A DNA stretch of 6,019 nucleotides from Sphingomonadales bacterium (GTDB lineage Bacteria > Pseudomonadota > Alphaproteobacteria > Sphingomonadales > Sphingomonadaceae). The stretch is from NCBI GenBank assembly GCA_028868335.1, contig JAGWUU010000196.1, positions 1 to 6,019 on the forward strand, read 5' to 3'. Position numbers and translations under genes: made by a program. The first letter of the stretch is position 1, and the number at the start of each line of letters is the position of its first letter. A model generated the notes under the pieces. That model was not told the origin of the DNA. It was given only the letters and a program-made list of their open reading frames with translations, and made no database searches. Positions 1 through 5,747 of the stretch are shown one piece after another.

Positions 1-1
1 C

Positions 2-994
2 ACACCCCTGGCAGCCTATGGTGCGATGTTGCTGTGCGGATTTGCAATATCCATAAAGCAAACCTGCTTGTTCGAAGGCGTATTCTTTGGCCTTTGGATG
101 ATCTGGCTGATCGCAAAACGTAGCCGCAATCCCTTGCTCACGCTGCGAACCACAATAGCATTCGGCATTCTCGGCGCCTTCCCCATTGCAATGTTCGGCA
201 TGTGGTACGCGGTGAATGGCCACTTTGCGGAGCTTTGGTTTGCGCTCATCACCTCCAATATCGCGCGCCCTCCAATCCAGACCTGGGCCGGGTTCCACAA
301 TTTCGGCATTTTGTTGCACGCTACGGCGATCATCATGATCGCGGCAGTCTCGGCCCTCGTCATGGTGAAACGCTACCCGCAATTTGAGCCATATCGCCCG
401 TTCATGCTTGGCTGGCTTATCGCAGCAGCGATCGGCATGGCGTCAGTCGGCAGCTTTCTTGACCATCATGCGATTCCATTCGCGGTGCCGCTGTGTTCAA
501 TTGCCGCGGTTCACTACGGTGAAAGCCGCGCAGGCACGATCCTTGGTTTGACCGTCGGATTTTCGTCCATGGTCCTCGCAAATCCATTTGATTTCGAGAC
601 CCATCGACACTCTCGCGATGACTACAGGGCCATGCAGTCGATCATCGCCAGCAACCGTGGCAATGGCACGATCTTCATTTTCGATGGCCCGCCGCTGCTT
701 TATGCCGAACCTGGCGTGCGAAGCATGACCACGCTTCTGTTTCCGTCATTCCTGAACAGCGAATCGGAGCAAGGAACGACGTTCATCGACCAAACCGTCG
801 AGGTGTCCCGCATCCTTGCCCAGCGGCCGTCAACCGTCGTGATGATGATGGACAACAGATGGCCGTTGCAACAGAAGGATGACGCGGCGGTTCAGGCCTA
901 TGTCAGAACCAGTTGCACGATGTCATTGGTGACTCATCGTTGGCACATCCGCGAACGCGTGGTGCCGGTTATTACCTACGTGGGCTGCCGTTAA
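2..994 (+). CDS. Polytopic membrane protein, probable GT39/PMT-like (GT-C) glycosyltransferase, 5' end missing
   Basis: The frame is open from the first bases of the window and ends at TAA 992-994, so this is the C-terminal part (331 codons) of a longer gene; the ATG at 26 is probably internal. Its first visible segment (GFAISIKQTCLFEG) resembles the glycine-rich helix plus Lys-Gln loop common in ArnT/PMT-like GT39 enzymes. About six hydrophobic helices follow; one carries a 'FLDHHAIPFAVPL' stretch like the 'DHY.LPL.PPL' helix of that family. The last ~140 residues are soluble and would lie outside the cytoplasmic membrane. Such enzymes move sugars from polyprenyl-phosphate carriers to lipids, glycans or proteins; the substrate cannot be told here. 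The catalytic acidic loop would be in the missing N-terminal part, so activity cannot be judged. GC is near 50% in sampled lines, far below its neighbours. Confident as a membrane protein, moderate on family. Confidence 0.6.
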   Translation, partial: TPLAAYGAMLLCGFAISIKQTCLFEGVFFGLWMIWLIAKRSRNPLLTLRTTIAFGILGAFPIAMFGMWYAVNGHFAELWFALITSNIARPPIQTWAGFHNFGILLHATAIIMIAAVSALVMVKRYPQFEPYRPFMLGWLIAAAIGMASVGSFLDHHAIPFAVPLCSIAAVHYGESRAGTILGLTVGFSSMVLANPFDFETHRHSRDDYRAMQSIIASNRGNGTIFIFDGPPLLYAEPGVRSMTTLLFPSFLNSESEQGTTFIDQTVEVSRILAQRPSTVVMMMDNRWPLQQKDDAAVQAYVRTSCTMSLVTHRWHIRERVVPVITYVGCR

Positions 995-1038
995 TCCGAT
1001 GACGGCCTACCTCAGCGAACGTCGGTCTTTACGCTGAC

Positions 1039-1056
1039 AAAAACGCCGCCGACGGC
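1039..1056 (-). terminator. Probable intrinsic terminator after the phzF-like gene
   Basis: On the minus strand the sequence reads GCCG-TCGG-CGGC, a 4-bp all-GC stem with a tetraloop, then G and TTTTT. It begins about 50 nt past the PhzF-family stop codon, the right place and direction to end that transcript. The stem is short, so strength is uncertain. On the plus strand a weaker inverted repeat, TCAGCG (1012-1017) with CGCTGA (1032-1037), follows the glycosyltransferase stop but has no T run. Confidence 0.45.
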
Positions 1057-1106
1057 AGGTATTCATGAACCTAGGCACGACAAGCCGGTCAGCCGTGTAG
1101 CTGGAT

Positions 1107-1943
1107 TCACAGTACAACCTCACCCATGATGCAGGTCACGGCTGCTCCGCCAATCTCCACGTCAACGCCATCGATCCGGACCGTCACGCGCCCGTCGCGG
1201 CCGACCTGACGCCCTTGGCTGGCCACATATCGGCTGCCCGAACCAATATGCCCCATGGTCAGGCGATAGGCGGCGACTGCGCCGTTGCCGCTGCCGCAAA
1301 CCGGGTCCTCCATGATACCGTCGCTCGGAGCGAAGCTGCGCACGATGATTTCGTCGCCCTCTTGGGCAAACAGCGTCGCGCCGGTCATCTGACGCGGAGC
1401 GTAGTATTGCGCCAACCGGTCATAGTCGGGTTCCAGAGCCTCGAGCGCAGCCCTGCTTTCCAGTTCCGCCACCAGCCAGACCGGGCCAACGTCGACCGCA
1501 TGGGCCAGCCCCCGTACCGTGGCGCCAATCCACGCGGTCGCCTCGGGATCATCAAGCGGTGCGAGCTTGTAGCGCGGCAATCGGAAGGCGATGCTTTCGG
1601 TCCCGATGGTCAGATCAACCAGCCCGACCGCGCACTGCTGCACCAGGCGACCGCCCCGCGGCACGGCCAACCCAGCCTCGATCACGGCATGGGCCGTGCC
1701 GATAGTGGGGTGACCGGCAAAGGGCATCTCGACCTTCGGCGTGAAGATCCGAACCTGGTAGTCGGCGCCTGGCTCGGTAGCGGGGAGCACGAAAGTCGTC
1801 TCCGACAGGTTGGTCCAGTTGGCGAAAGCCTGCATCTCCGCCGTATCCAGCCCCTCGGCATCAAGAACCACGGCCACCGGATTGCCGCGATAGGGCACCG
1901 CGGTAAACACATCGACCTGACGGAACGGACGGCTGCGCGCCAT
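1107..1943 (-). CDS. PhzF-family isomerase/epimerase-like protein
   Basis: The 278-residue product has the two-lobed diaminopimelate-epimerase fold signature of the PhzF family (usual length 260-300). Visible motifs: N-terminal FRQVDVFTAVPYRGNPVAVV (7-26), NLSETTF with Glu48 at the position of the catalytic glutamate, FAGHPTIGTAH (75-85) with the conserved His78, and EDPVCGSGNGA (212-222) with Asp213 and Ser218. PhzF itself isomerises a dihydro-hydroxyanthranilate in phenazine synthesis, but no other phz gene is present; most members of this size are cytoplasmic enzymes of unknown substrate, so no phenazine role should be assumed. I chose the ATG at 1943 because family homology starts within a few residues of it; the longer frame from 2003 adds 20 unrelated residues overlapping the upstream gene. 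The start lies 4 nt after the DUF6265-type stop, with GGTGG at 1957-1953, suggesting co-transcription and translational coupling. Confidence 0.9.
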   Translation of the reverse strand: MARSRPFRQVDVFTAVPYRGNPVAVVLDAEGLDTAEMQAFANWTNLSETTFVLPATEPGADYQVRIFTPKVEMPFAGHPTIGTAHAVIEAGLAVPRGGRLVQQCAVGLVDLTIGTESIAFRLPRYKLAPLDDPEATAWIGATVRGLAHAVDVGPVWLVAELESRAALEALEPDYDRLAQYYAPRQMTGATLFAQEGDEIIVRSFAPSDGIMEDPVCGSGNGAVAAYRLTMGHIGSGSRYVASQGRQVGRDGRVTVRIDGVDVEIGGAAVTCIMGEVVL

Positions 1944-1947
1944 CAAC

Positions 1948-2421
1948 TCAATCCACCGGCGCGACGACGGGACGATAGTTCCACCGCACCACATCGCTGC
2001 CATCGAGCCGCGAGATTTCCGCCATCAGCAACTGGCCTTGCCGCCAGTAGCGGATGCGCTGGGGGTACGGGTTGGCGGCGTTGGCGAACTCAACCGATTC
2101 CGCGCTGCGCAGAACCTGGCGAAATTCGGTCGCCGCCTTGCCCTGCGGCTGGACGAAATAACTGATCGAGCCATCGGCCTTGCGCTCGATTCGGGCCATT
2201 TCCCAACTCTGGAGCTGCGATCCGAAGCCTGACCGCGACACCCCAAGCATGACCCCGCCCTTGGCATCGCTCCACAGCTCGTCGCTCCAGTGCGCGCCGT
2301 CCTCCATCATCCAGGTTCCGGCGAGAAACCCCGGAAGCGCCTCCTCCGCGGCCTTGGCCGGCATGGCGTGCGGGGTCGCGAGAGCAACGGCGAGCGCAAG
2401 GACAAAGTGACGAACGGACAT
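1948..2421 (-). CDS. Secreted DUF6265-type protein
   Basis: The 157-residue product starts with a classical signal peptide (MSVRHF, hydrophobic ALAVALA stretch, probable cleavage near AKA-AEE around residues 23-25), so it should be periplasmic. The mature part follows the pattern of DUF6265 proteins: FLAGTW with acidic and Trp residues, a DELW segment, 'GVMLGVSRSG', a Glu-containing 'SWEMARIE' strand, 'ISYFVQPQGK', 'VEFANAANPYPQRIRYWRQG' and a final Trp strand. This suggests a small beta-rich, lipocalin-like fold; no activity is established that I can name. The minus strand has AGGGG about 7 nt before the ATG. It is the first gene of a two-gene unit with the PhzF-like gene 4 nt downstream; a periplasmic protein paired with a cytosolic enzyme gives no obvious shared pathway. 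Family assignment is from memory of the pattern. Confidence 0.8.
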   Translation of the reverse strand: MSVRHFVLALAVALATPHAMPAKAAEEALPGFLAGTWMMEDGAHWSDELWSDAKGGVMLGVSRSGFGSQLQSWEMARIERKADGSISYFVQPQGKAATEFRQVLRSAESVEFANAANPYPQRIRYWRQGQLLMAEISRLDGSDVVRWNYRPVVAPVD

Positions 2422-2436
2422 GGGCGGCCCCTGGCA

Positions 2437-2454
2437 GAGCGTGGATGAACGCTC
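2437..2454 (-). repeat. Perfect hairpin in the leader of the DUF6265-type gene
   Basis: GAGCGT (2437-2442) and ACGCTC (2449-2454) form a perfect 6-bp stem with a 6-nt loop. It ends 15 nt before the start codon, just upstream of the AGGGG ribosome site, and would be in the 5' leader. It has no T run. It could modulate translation or mRNA stability, or be an operator half-site pair. Confidence 0.35.
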
Positions 2455-2676
2455 CGTTTAGCGCGATGGGGCGTCGCGGCAAAGACGGATACTTCCTTCC
2501 GGGTGGTGGCGCCCAAGGCGATCATGTCTGTCTATCCCGTTCCACGAAAATGAAATCGATTGGTTCCTCGCATTAGGAAATCATCAAAGTTTCCGGACTA
2601 TTCACCAAATCCATAAGGCACACGGTAGCCATGGCATTCCTATGGCTAACCGCCGAAGTTCGAGGGTATCAGTACG
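2455..2676. promoter_or_regulatory. Divergent promoter region between the DUF6265-type gene and cpaF
   Basis: This gene-free stretch separates two divergently read units and must carry both promoters. The part at about 2535-2625 is clearly AT-richer than the flanking genes, as expected for promoters in a GC-rich genome. I could not define a convincing -35/-10 pair. Visible structure is limited to an imperfect repeat, GGAAA (2576-2580) facing TTTCC (2590-2594), and two minus-strand GGAAC words (2543-2539 and 2567-2563), neither with CGTT at the right distance. cpaF has GAGGG at 2662-2666, 10 nt before its ATG. Confidence 0.5.
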
Positions 2677-2680
2677 ATGA
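2642..2680 (+). other. Possible 12-codon leader ORF overlapping the cpaF start (ATGA)
   Basis: An ATG at 2642 opens a frame encoding MANRRSSRVSVR, ending at TGA 2678-2680. Its stop overlaps the cpaF start as ATGA (2677-2680), the classic arrangement for translational coupling. The peptide is very basic (four Arg). No strong ribosome site precedes it, and short frames like this arise by chance, so it is only a candidate. Confidence 0.2.
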
Positions 2681-4215
2681 GCGCATTCGGCCGACGCAAT
2701 GGCATGGGCGGCATGAGCCCCGGGGCACGGCCGCAATTCGGTGTTGCGCGACCGATGAAGGGCGGGGAGGCCGCCAAGCCCGCATCCCCCGTACCCTTTG
2801 GCGGCGACCAGTTCCCGCCGCTGCCCGGCGATGAGCCTGCACCAGCCGGTTCGCTTTCCGATTCCGGCAGCCAGGCCAGCAAGGCCGACGCGATGACCCG
2901 CCTGGCGGATCGCGTGAATGGCATCCACGAAAACAGCTACCAGGCCGAGGGTTTCGAAGCCTCCGTCCACAAGATCAAGGAACAGGTGCTGCCGCGCCTG
3001 CTTGAACGTGTCGACCCGGAAGCCGCAGCGACGCTGACCAAGGACGAGTTGTCCGAGGAATTCCGCCCGATCATTCTCGAAGTCCTCGCCGAACTGAAGG
3101 TCACCCTCAACCGCCGCGAACAGTTCGCACTGGAAAAGGTGCTGATCGACGAACTGCTCGGTTTCGGGCCGCTCGAGGAGCTGCTCAACGATCCCGACGT
3201 GTCGGACATCATGGTCAACGGACCCGACCAGACCTACATCGAAAAGAAGGGCAAGCTGCAAATCGCGCCGATCCGGTTCCGCGATGAAAGCCACCTGTTC
3301 CAGATCGCCCAGCGCATCGTCAACCAGGTTGGCCGTCGCGTCGACCAGACCACTCCGCTGGCCGACGCCCGCCTCAAGGACGGCAGCCGCGTCAACGTCA
3401 TCGTGCCGCCGCTGTCGCTACGCGGCACCGCGATCTCGATTCGTAAGTTTTCCGAAAAGCCGATCACCATCGACATGCTCAAGGACTTCGGTTCGATGAG
3501 CGAGAAGATGGCGACCACGCTGAAAATCGCCGGCGCCTGCCGGATGAACATCGTCATTTCGGGCGGTACGGGTTCGGGCAAGACCACCATGCTCAATGCC
3601 CTGTCGAAGATGATCGACCCGGGTGAGCGCGTGCTGACCATCGAAGACGCGGCCGAACTTCGCCTGCAGCAGCCGCACTGGCTGCCGCTCGAAACGCGCC
3701 CCCCGAACCTTGAAGGCCAGGGCGCGATCACCATCGGCGATCTCGTCAAGAACGCCCTGCGTATGCGGCCTGACCGGATCATCCTGGGCGAAATCCGCGG
3801 CGCGGAGTGTTTCGACCTGCTCGCCGCGATGAACACCGGCCACGATGGTTCGATGTGTACGCTTCACGCCAACAGCCCGCGCGAATGCCTCGGCCGTATG
3901 GAAAACATGATCCTGATGGGCGACATCAAGATCCCGAAGGAAGCCATCTCGCGCCAGATCGCCGAATCGGTCGACATGATCGTTCAGGTCAAGCGCCTGC
4001 GCGACGGTTCGCGCCGCACCACCAACATCACCGAGGTAATCGGGATGGAAGGCGACGTGATCGTGACGCAGGAGCTGTTCAAGTTCGAGTATCTCGACGA
4101 GAGCGACGACGGCAAGATCATCGGCGAATTCCGCCCGGCGGGGCTGCGGCCCTACACGCTGGAAAAGGCGCGGCAGTTCGGGTTCGACCAGGCTTACCTC
4201 GAGGCTTGCCTCTGA
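2677..4215 (+). CDS. cpaF: CpaF/TadA-type secretion ATPase (tad/Flp pilus motor)
   Basis: The 512-residue product is a full-length hexameric ATPase of the type II/IV secretion superfamily, CpaF/TadA branch, a cytoplasmic motor that assembles Flp/Tad pili with the TadB/TadC membrane platform. Residues 1-70 are a Gly/Pro-rich, probably disordered leader. The N-terminal domain follows, with the family hallmark LGFGPLEELLNDPDVSDIMVNG (161-182). Nucleotide motifs are intact: Walker A GGTGSGKTT (296-304), Asp box TIEDAAELRL (321-330), Walker B-like RPDRIILGEIRGAE (364-377) and His box GHDGSMCTLHANSP (388-401), so it should be active. The ATG at 2677 is the first possible start (in-frame TAA at 2647) and has GAGGG 10 nt upstream. 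No tadB/tadC or other cpa gene follows within the window, so it is detached from the usual operon or lies at its edge. GC and codon use match the host core. Confidence 0.95.
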   Translation: MSAFGRRNGMGGMSPGARPQFGVARPMKGGEAAKPASPVPFGGDQFPPLPGDEPAPAGSLSDSGSQASKADAMTRLADRVNGIHENSYQAEGFEASVHKIKEQVLPRLLERVDPEAAATLTKDELSEEFRPIILEVLAELKVTLNRREQFALEKVLIDELLGFGPLEELLNDPDVSDIMVNGPDQTYIEKKGKLQIAPIRFRDESHLFQIAQRIVNQVGRRVDQTTPLADARLKDGSRVNVIVPPLSLRGTAISIRKFSEKPITIDMLKDFGSMSEKMATTLKIAGACRMNIVISGGTGSGKTTMLNALSKMIDPGERVLTIEDAAELRLQQPHWLPLETRPPNLEGQGAITIGDLVKNALRMRPDRIILGEIRGAECFDLLAAMNTGHDGSMCTLHANSPRECLGRMENMILMGDIKIPKEAISRQIAESVDMIVQVKRLRDGSRRTTNITEVIGMEGDVIVTQELFKFEYLDESDDGKIIGEFRPAGLRPYTLEKARQFGFDQAYLEACL

Positions 4216-4230
4216 TTCGTGGCGGTTCTA

Positions 4231-4263
4231 TCCTTGGCTCCCCATCGAGCGGACCCAAGGAGA
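4231..4263 (+). promoter_or_regulatory. Potential hairpin sequestering the ribosome site of the 61-residue gene
   Basis: In the 58-nt gap after cpaF, TCCTTGG (4231-4237) is the exact reverse complement of CCAAGGA (4255-4261). The 3' arm contains most of AAGGAGA (4257-4263), the Shine-Dalgarno of the next gene, 10 nt before its ATG. An inner GCTC/GAGC pairing (4237-4240 with 4247-4250) can lengthen the stem with a bulge. There is no T run, so a terminator is unlikely; ribosome-site masking is the simpler reading. Pairing is seen; function is inferred. Confidence 0.4.
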
Positions 4264-4273
4264 GACCGAGGCG

Positions 4274-4459
4274 ATGAAACCCTTCACCACCGTGGCCTTT
4301 GCCATCCTGGTCCTCGTCGGGCTTGTCCATCTTCTGCGGCTCGTCACCGGATTTTCGCTGGAGGTCGCCGGCCATGCGATACCGCTGTGGGCCAATGCCC
4401 TTGGAGCGATCATCGCATTTGGCGTCGCCTTCAAGCTGCGGCAGGAGAACGCGGGTTGA
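4274..4459 (+). CDS. Small two-helix membrane protein (61 aa), unknown function
   Basis: The product has two hydrophobic segments, about residues 5-25 (TVAFAILVLVGLVHLLRLVTG) and 36-56 (AIPLWANALGAIIAFGVAFKL), separated by a short polar loop, and a basic/acidic tail KLRQENAG. It should sit in the inner membrane as a hairpin. A strong AAGGAGA at 4257-4263, spaced 10 nt from the ATG, supports translation from 4274. The 'F.T.A....LV.LVHLLRL' pattern recalls short conserved hypothetical proteins of sphingomonads, but I cannot name a family. It lies 58 nt after cpaF on the same strand, so co-transcription is possible, though its type does not match known Tad components. Its ribosome site can pair with upstream sequence, suggesting separate translational control. 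Confidence 0.75.
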   Translation: MKPFTTVAFAILVLVGLVHLLRLVTGFSLEVAGHAIPLWANALGAIIAFGVAFKLRQENAG

Positions 4460-4466
4460 GGCGATC

Positions 4467-4484
4467 GCAAGCTCGGTGTCTTGC
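4467..4484. repeat. Hairpin between convergent small genes
   Basis: GCAAG (4467-4471) and CTTGC (4480-4484) can form a 5-bp stem with an 8-nt loop in the 27-nt gap between two converging genes; the palindrome GCGATCGC (4461-4468) overlaps it. No T run occurs on either side, so a terminator role is weak. Confidence 0.2.
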
Positions 4485-4486
4485 CG

Positions 4487-4720
4487 CTAGCCGGTTCCCC
4501 GCAGCCACGCCCTGAACGCCGCACCCAGCAAGAGCAGCGCGGCGAAGCTCGACCAGAACGCAACGTCGCGCCACGGTAGCCAGCCGACCGCATCGGGATC
4601 GGCGCGGCGCATCCGACGGCGATCGGCGCGCCAGGCACCCAGCGCGATCAGCAGCGCGAAGCATCCGGGCAGCAGCGCGTACCAGAACCAGTCTTCGTCC
4701 ATCAGCGCTTGCCAGTCCAT
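4487..4720 (-). CDS. Small membrane protein (77 aa), unknown function
   Basis: The product MDWQALMDEDWFWYALLPG... has two hydrophobic helices, about residues 12-30 (WFWYALLPGCFALLIALGA) and 54-71 (VAFWSSFAALLLLGAAFR), joined by a very Arg-rich loop (WRADRRRMRR) and a WLPW motif. By the positive-inside rule the loop should be cytoplasmic with both termini outside. The sharp split of Trp/acidic, hydrophobic and Arg-rich blocks looks like a real protein rather than a chance frame. No good Shine-Dalgarno precedes the ATG at 4720; an alternative start at 4702 (MDEDWFW) would give 71 residues. It runs toward the 61-residue gene (27-nt gap) and away from the EamA permease (22-nt gap). No family recognised. 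Confidence 0.65.
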   Translation of the reverse strand: MDWQALMDEDWFWYALLPGCFALLIALGAWRADRRRMRRADPDAVGWLPWRDVAFWSSFAALLLLGAAFRAWLRGTG

Positions 4721-4742
4721 CGCCGTGCGCTAGTGCAGGCGG

Positions 4743-5648
4743 GTGCCTCCCGTCCAGCGTCCATACCTCGCACTCGCCTTGCGGCTGGCCGCGGCCTTTC
4801 TGCTTTCCACGCTTGTCATGCTGGTGAAGTACGCGTCGGGAACCGGGATTGCCTTTGGTGAAATTCTGTTCTGGCGCGCATTCCTGACCGTTCCGCTGCT
4901 GGGCGGCTGGTTGGCGCTTCATGGAGAGCTTGGCCGGTTGCGCACGCGGCGGATGCCCGCCCATGTCCGGCGCGCGGTCATGGGAATGGTCGGCATGACC
5001 ATGACATTTGGCGCACCGATCCTGCTGCCGCTGGCCGAATCGACCACGCTGGGGTTCGCCACGCCGATCTTCGCGGTTATCCTTTCCGCGCTGCTGTTGC
5101 GCGAACAGGTTGGGCCGTGGCGCTGGACCGCCGTGGCTCTCGGGTTTGCGGGCGTTCTGGTGATCGCCCGCCCCGGACAGTCGCACATCCCGCCCTTCGG
5201 CGCAGCGGTTGGACTGGGCGCGGCGTTCATGGTCGCGCTGATCTCGATCCAGATCCGCGACCTGTCCCGCACGGACGAGCCGATTTCGATCGTGTTCTGG
5301 TTTTCCGCAATTTCCAGCGCCGTTTACGCACTGCTCCTGCCGTTCTTCCACAGCCAGCACAGCCAGTGGCAGTGGCTTGTGCTGATCGCGATCGGCGTGC
5401 TGGGTTGCCTCGCGCAATTACTGCTGACGGCGGCCTTGCGACTGGGACAGGTGGCGAGCGTGATCGTCATGGACTACTCGTCGCTGGTCTGGGCGACGAT
5501 CTATGGCTGGCTGGTCTGGAATCAGCTTCCTCCCGCCTCTACATGGCTGGGTGCGCCGCTGATCATCGGTGCGGGCATGGTCATCGCCTGGCGTGAACAC
5601 GTCCGGTCGCGCACGCAGTCGCCCATGTCACCGGCCGCTGGAGAATAA
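4743..5648 (+). CDS. EamA/DMT-superfamily permease
   Basis: The 301-residue product has the drug/metabolite transporter layout: about ten transmembrane helices in two EamA repeats, near residues 7-27, 36-57, 77-97, 98-117, 124-142, 150-168, 179-200, 208-230, 238-260 and 267-285. Family signs include ILFWRAFLTVPLL in helix 2, the helix-4 'LGFATPIFAVILSALLLRE' ending before the conserved 'REQVGPWRW..VALGFAGVLVI', and the mirrored second-half 'YSSLVWATIYGWLVWNQLP'. These inner-membrane proteins usually export small metabolites or amino acids; the substrate cannot be read from sequence. The GTG at 4743 is the only start that keeps helix 1 whole, since an in-frame TAG lies at 4731; the AGG at 4737-4739 is only 3 nt away, an unusually short spacing. 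Its promoter must overlap the divergent 77-residue gene. Confidence 0.9.
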   Translation: MPPVQRPYLALALRLAAAFLLSTLVMLVKYASGTGIAFGEILFWRAFLTVPLLGGWLALHGELGRLRTRRMPAHVRRAVMGMVGMTMTFGAPILLPLAESTTLGFATPIFAVILSALLLREQVGPWRWTAVALGFAGVLVIARPGQSHIPPFGAAVGLGAAFMVALISIQIRDLSRTDEPISIVFWFSAISSAVYALLLPFFHSQHSQWQWLVLIAIGVLGCLAQLLLTAALRLGQVASVIVMDYSSLVWATIYGWLVWNQLPPASTWLGAPLIIGAGMVIAWREHVRSRTQSPMSPAAGE

Positions 5649-5666
5649 CGGCTCGTCCGCCGCTCA

Positions 5667-5692
5667 GGAACTATCTGGACGAGTGCTGCGTT
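5667..5692 (+). promoter_or_regulatory. EcfG (general stress sigma factor) promoter, GGAAC-N17-CGTT
   Basis: GGAAC at 5667-5671 is followed after exactly 17 nt by CGTT at 5689-5692. This matches the -35/-10 consensus GGAAC-N16/17-CGTT known for the alphaproteobacterial general-stress ECF sigma factors (EcfG; SigT in Caulobacter). It lies in the gap after the EamA gene, on the coding strand of the entericidin-like gene, with the -10 about 55 nt before its ATG. My scan of other GGAAC words on both strands found no second full match in the window. Confidence 0.75.
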
Positions 5693-5694
5693 GT

Positions 5695-5727
5695 GTGTTC
5701 AACACCGAACCGTGCTTTTCCGCACGG
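5695..5727 (+). promoter_or_regulatory. Palindrome and hairpin in the entericidin leader
   Basis: Two symmetrical elements lie between the -10 and the start codon. GTGTTCAACAC (5695-5705) is a DNA palindrome with 5-bp arms around one base, near the expected transcription start, a possible operator. CCGTGC (5710-5715) and GCACGG (5722-5727) form a 6-bp stem with a 6-nt loop in the leader RNA, ending 6 nt before the AAAGGA ribosome site. Both are seen directly; a role is inferred. Confidence 0.35.
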
Positions 5728-5747
5728 GGGCCGAAAGGATACGAAAA

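Noticed and set aside
1012..1037. Terminator for the glycosyltransferase gene
   Set aside because: TCAGCG/CGCTGA pair across a 14-nt loop but no T run follows on the plus strand.
1107..1943. Phenazine biosynthesis locus
   Set aside because: Only a PhzF-family gene is present with none of the other phz genes; the family is widespread with unrelated or unknown substrates.
1944..2003. N-terminal extension of the PhzF-like protein from ATG 2003
   Set aside because: The extra 20 residues overlap the upstream gene and precede the point where family similarity begins; the ATG at 1943 with a 4-nt gap is the better start.
1215..2165. Long plus-strand frame (316 codons) across the PhzF region
   Set aside because: It is the antisense shadow of the PhzF-like and DUF6265-type genes, which carry clear family motifs; its own translation is His/Arg/Gly-rich with no recognisable domain.
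2543..2567. Second EcfG-type promoter on the minus strand ahead of the DUF6265-type gene
   Set aside because: GGAAC at 2567-2563 is followed after 16 nt by CGTG, one base off, and the other GGAAC (2543-2539) has no CGTT at 16-17 nt; not strong enough to call.
2602..3294. Minus-strand frame (230 codons) opposite the cpaF start
   Set aside because: It lies over the conserved CpaF N-terminal region and promoter and shows no domain of its own.
4431..5417. Long minus-strand frame (328 codons) across the permease
   Set aside because: Shadow of the EamA gene in high-GC DNA; very rich in Arg, Gln, His and Pro with no membrane or catalytic pattern, while the plus strand gives a complete ten-helix permease.
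5691..5747. Longer entericidin frame starting at TTG 5691
   Set aside because: It would start inside the promoter -10 and put 19 residues before the signal peptide; the ATG at 5748 has a good ribosome site and a proper lipoprotein leader.
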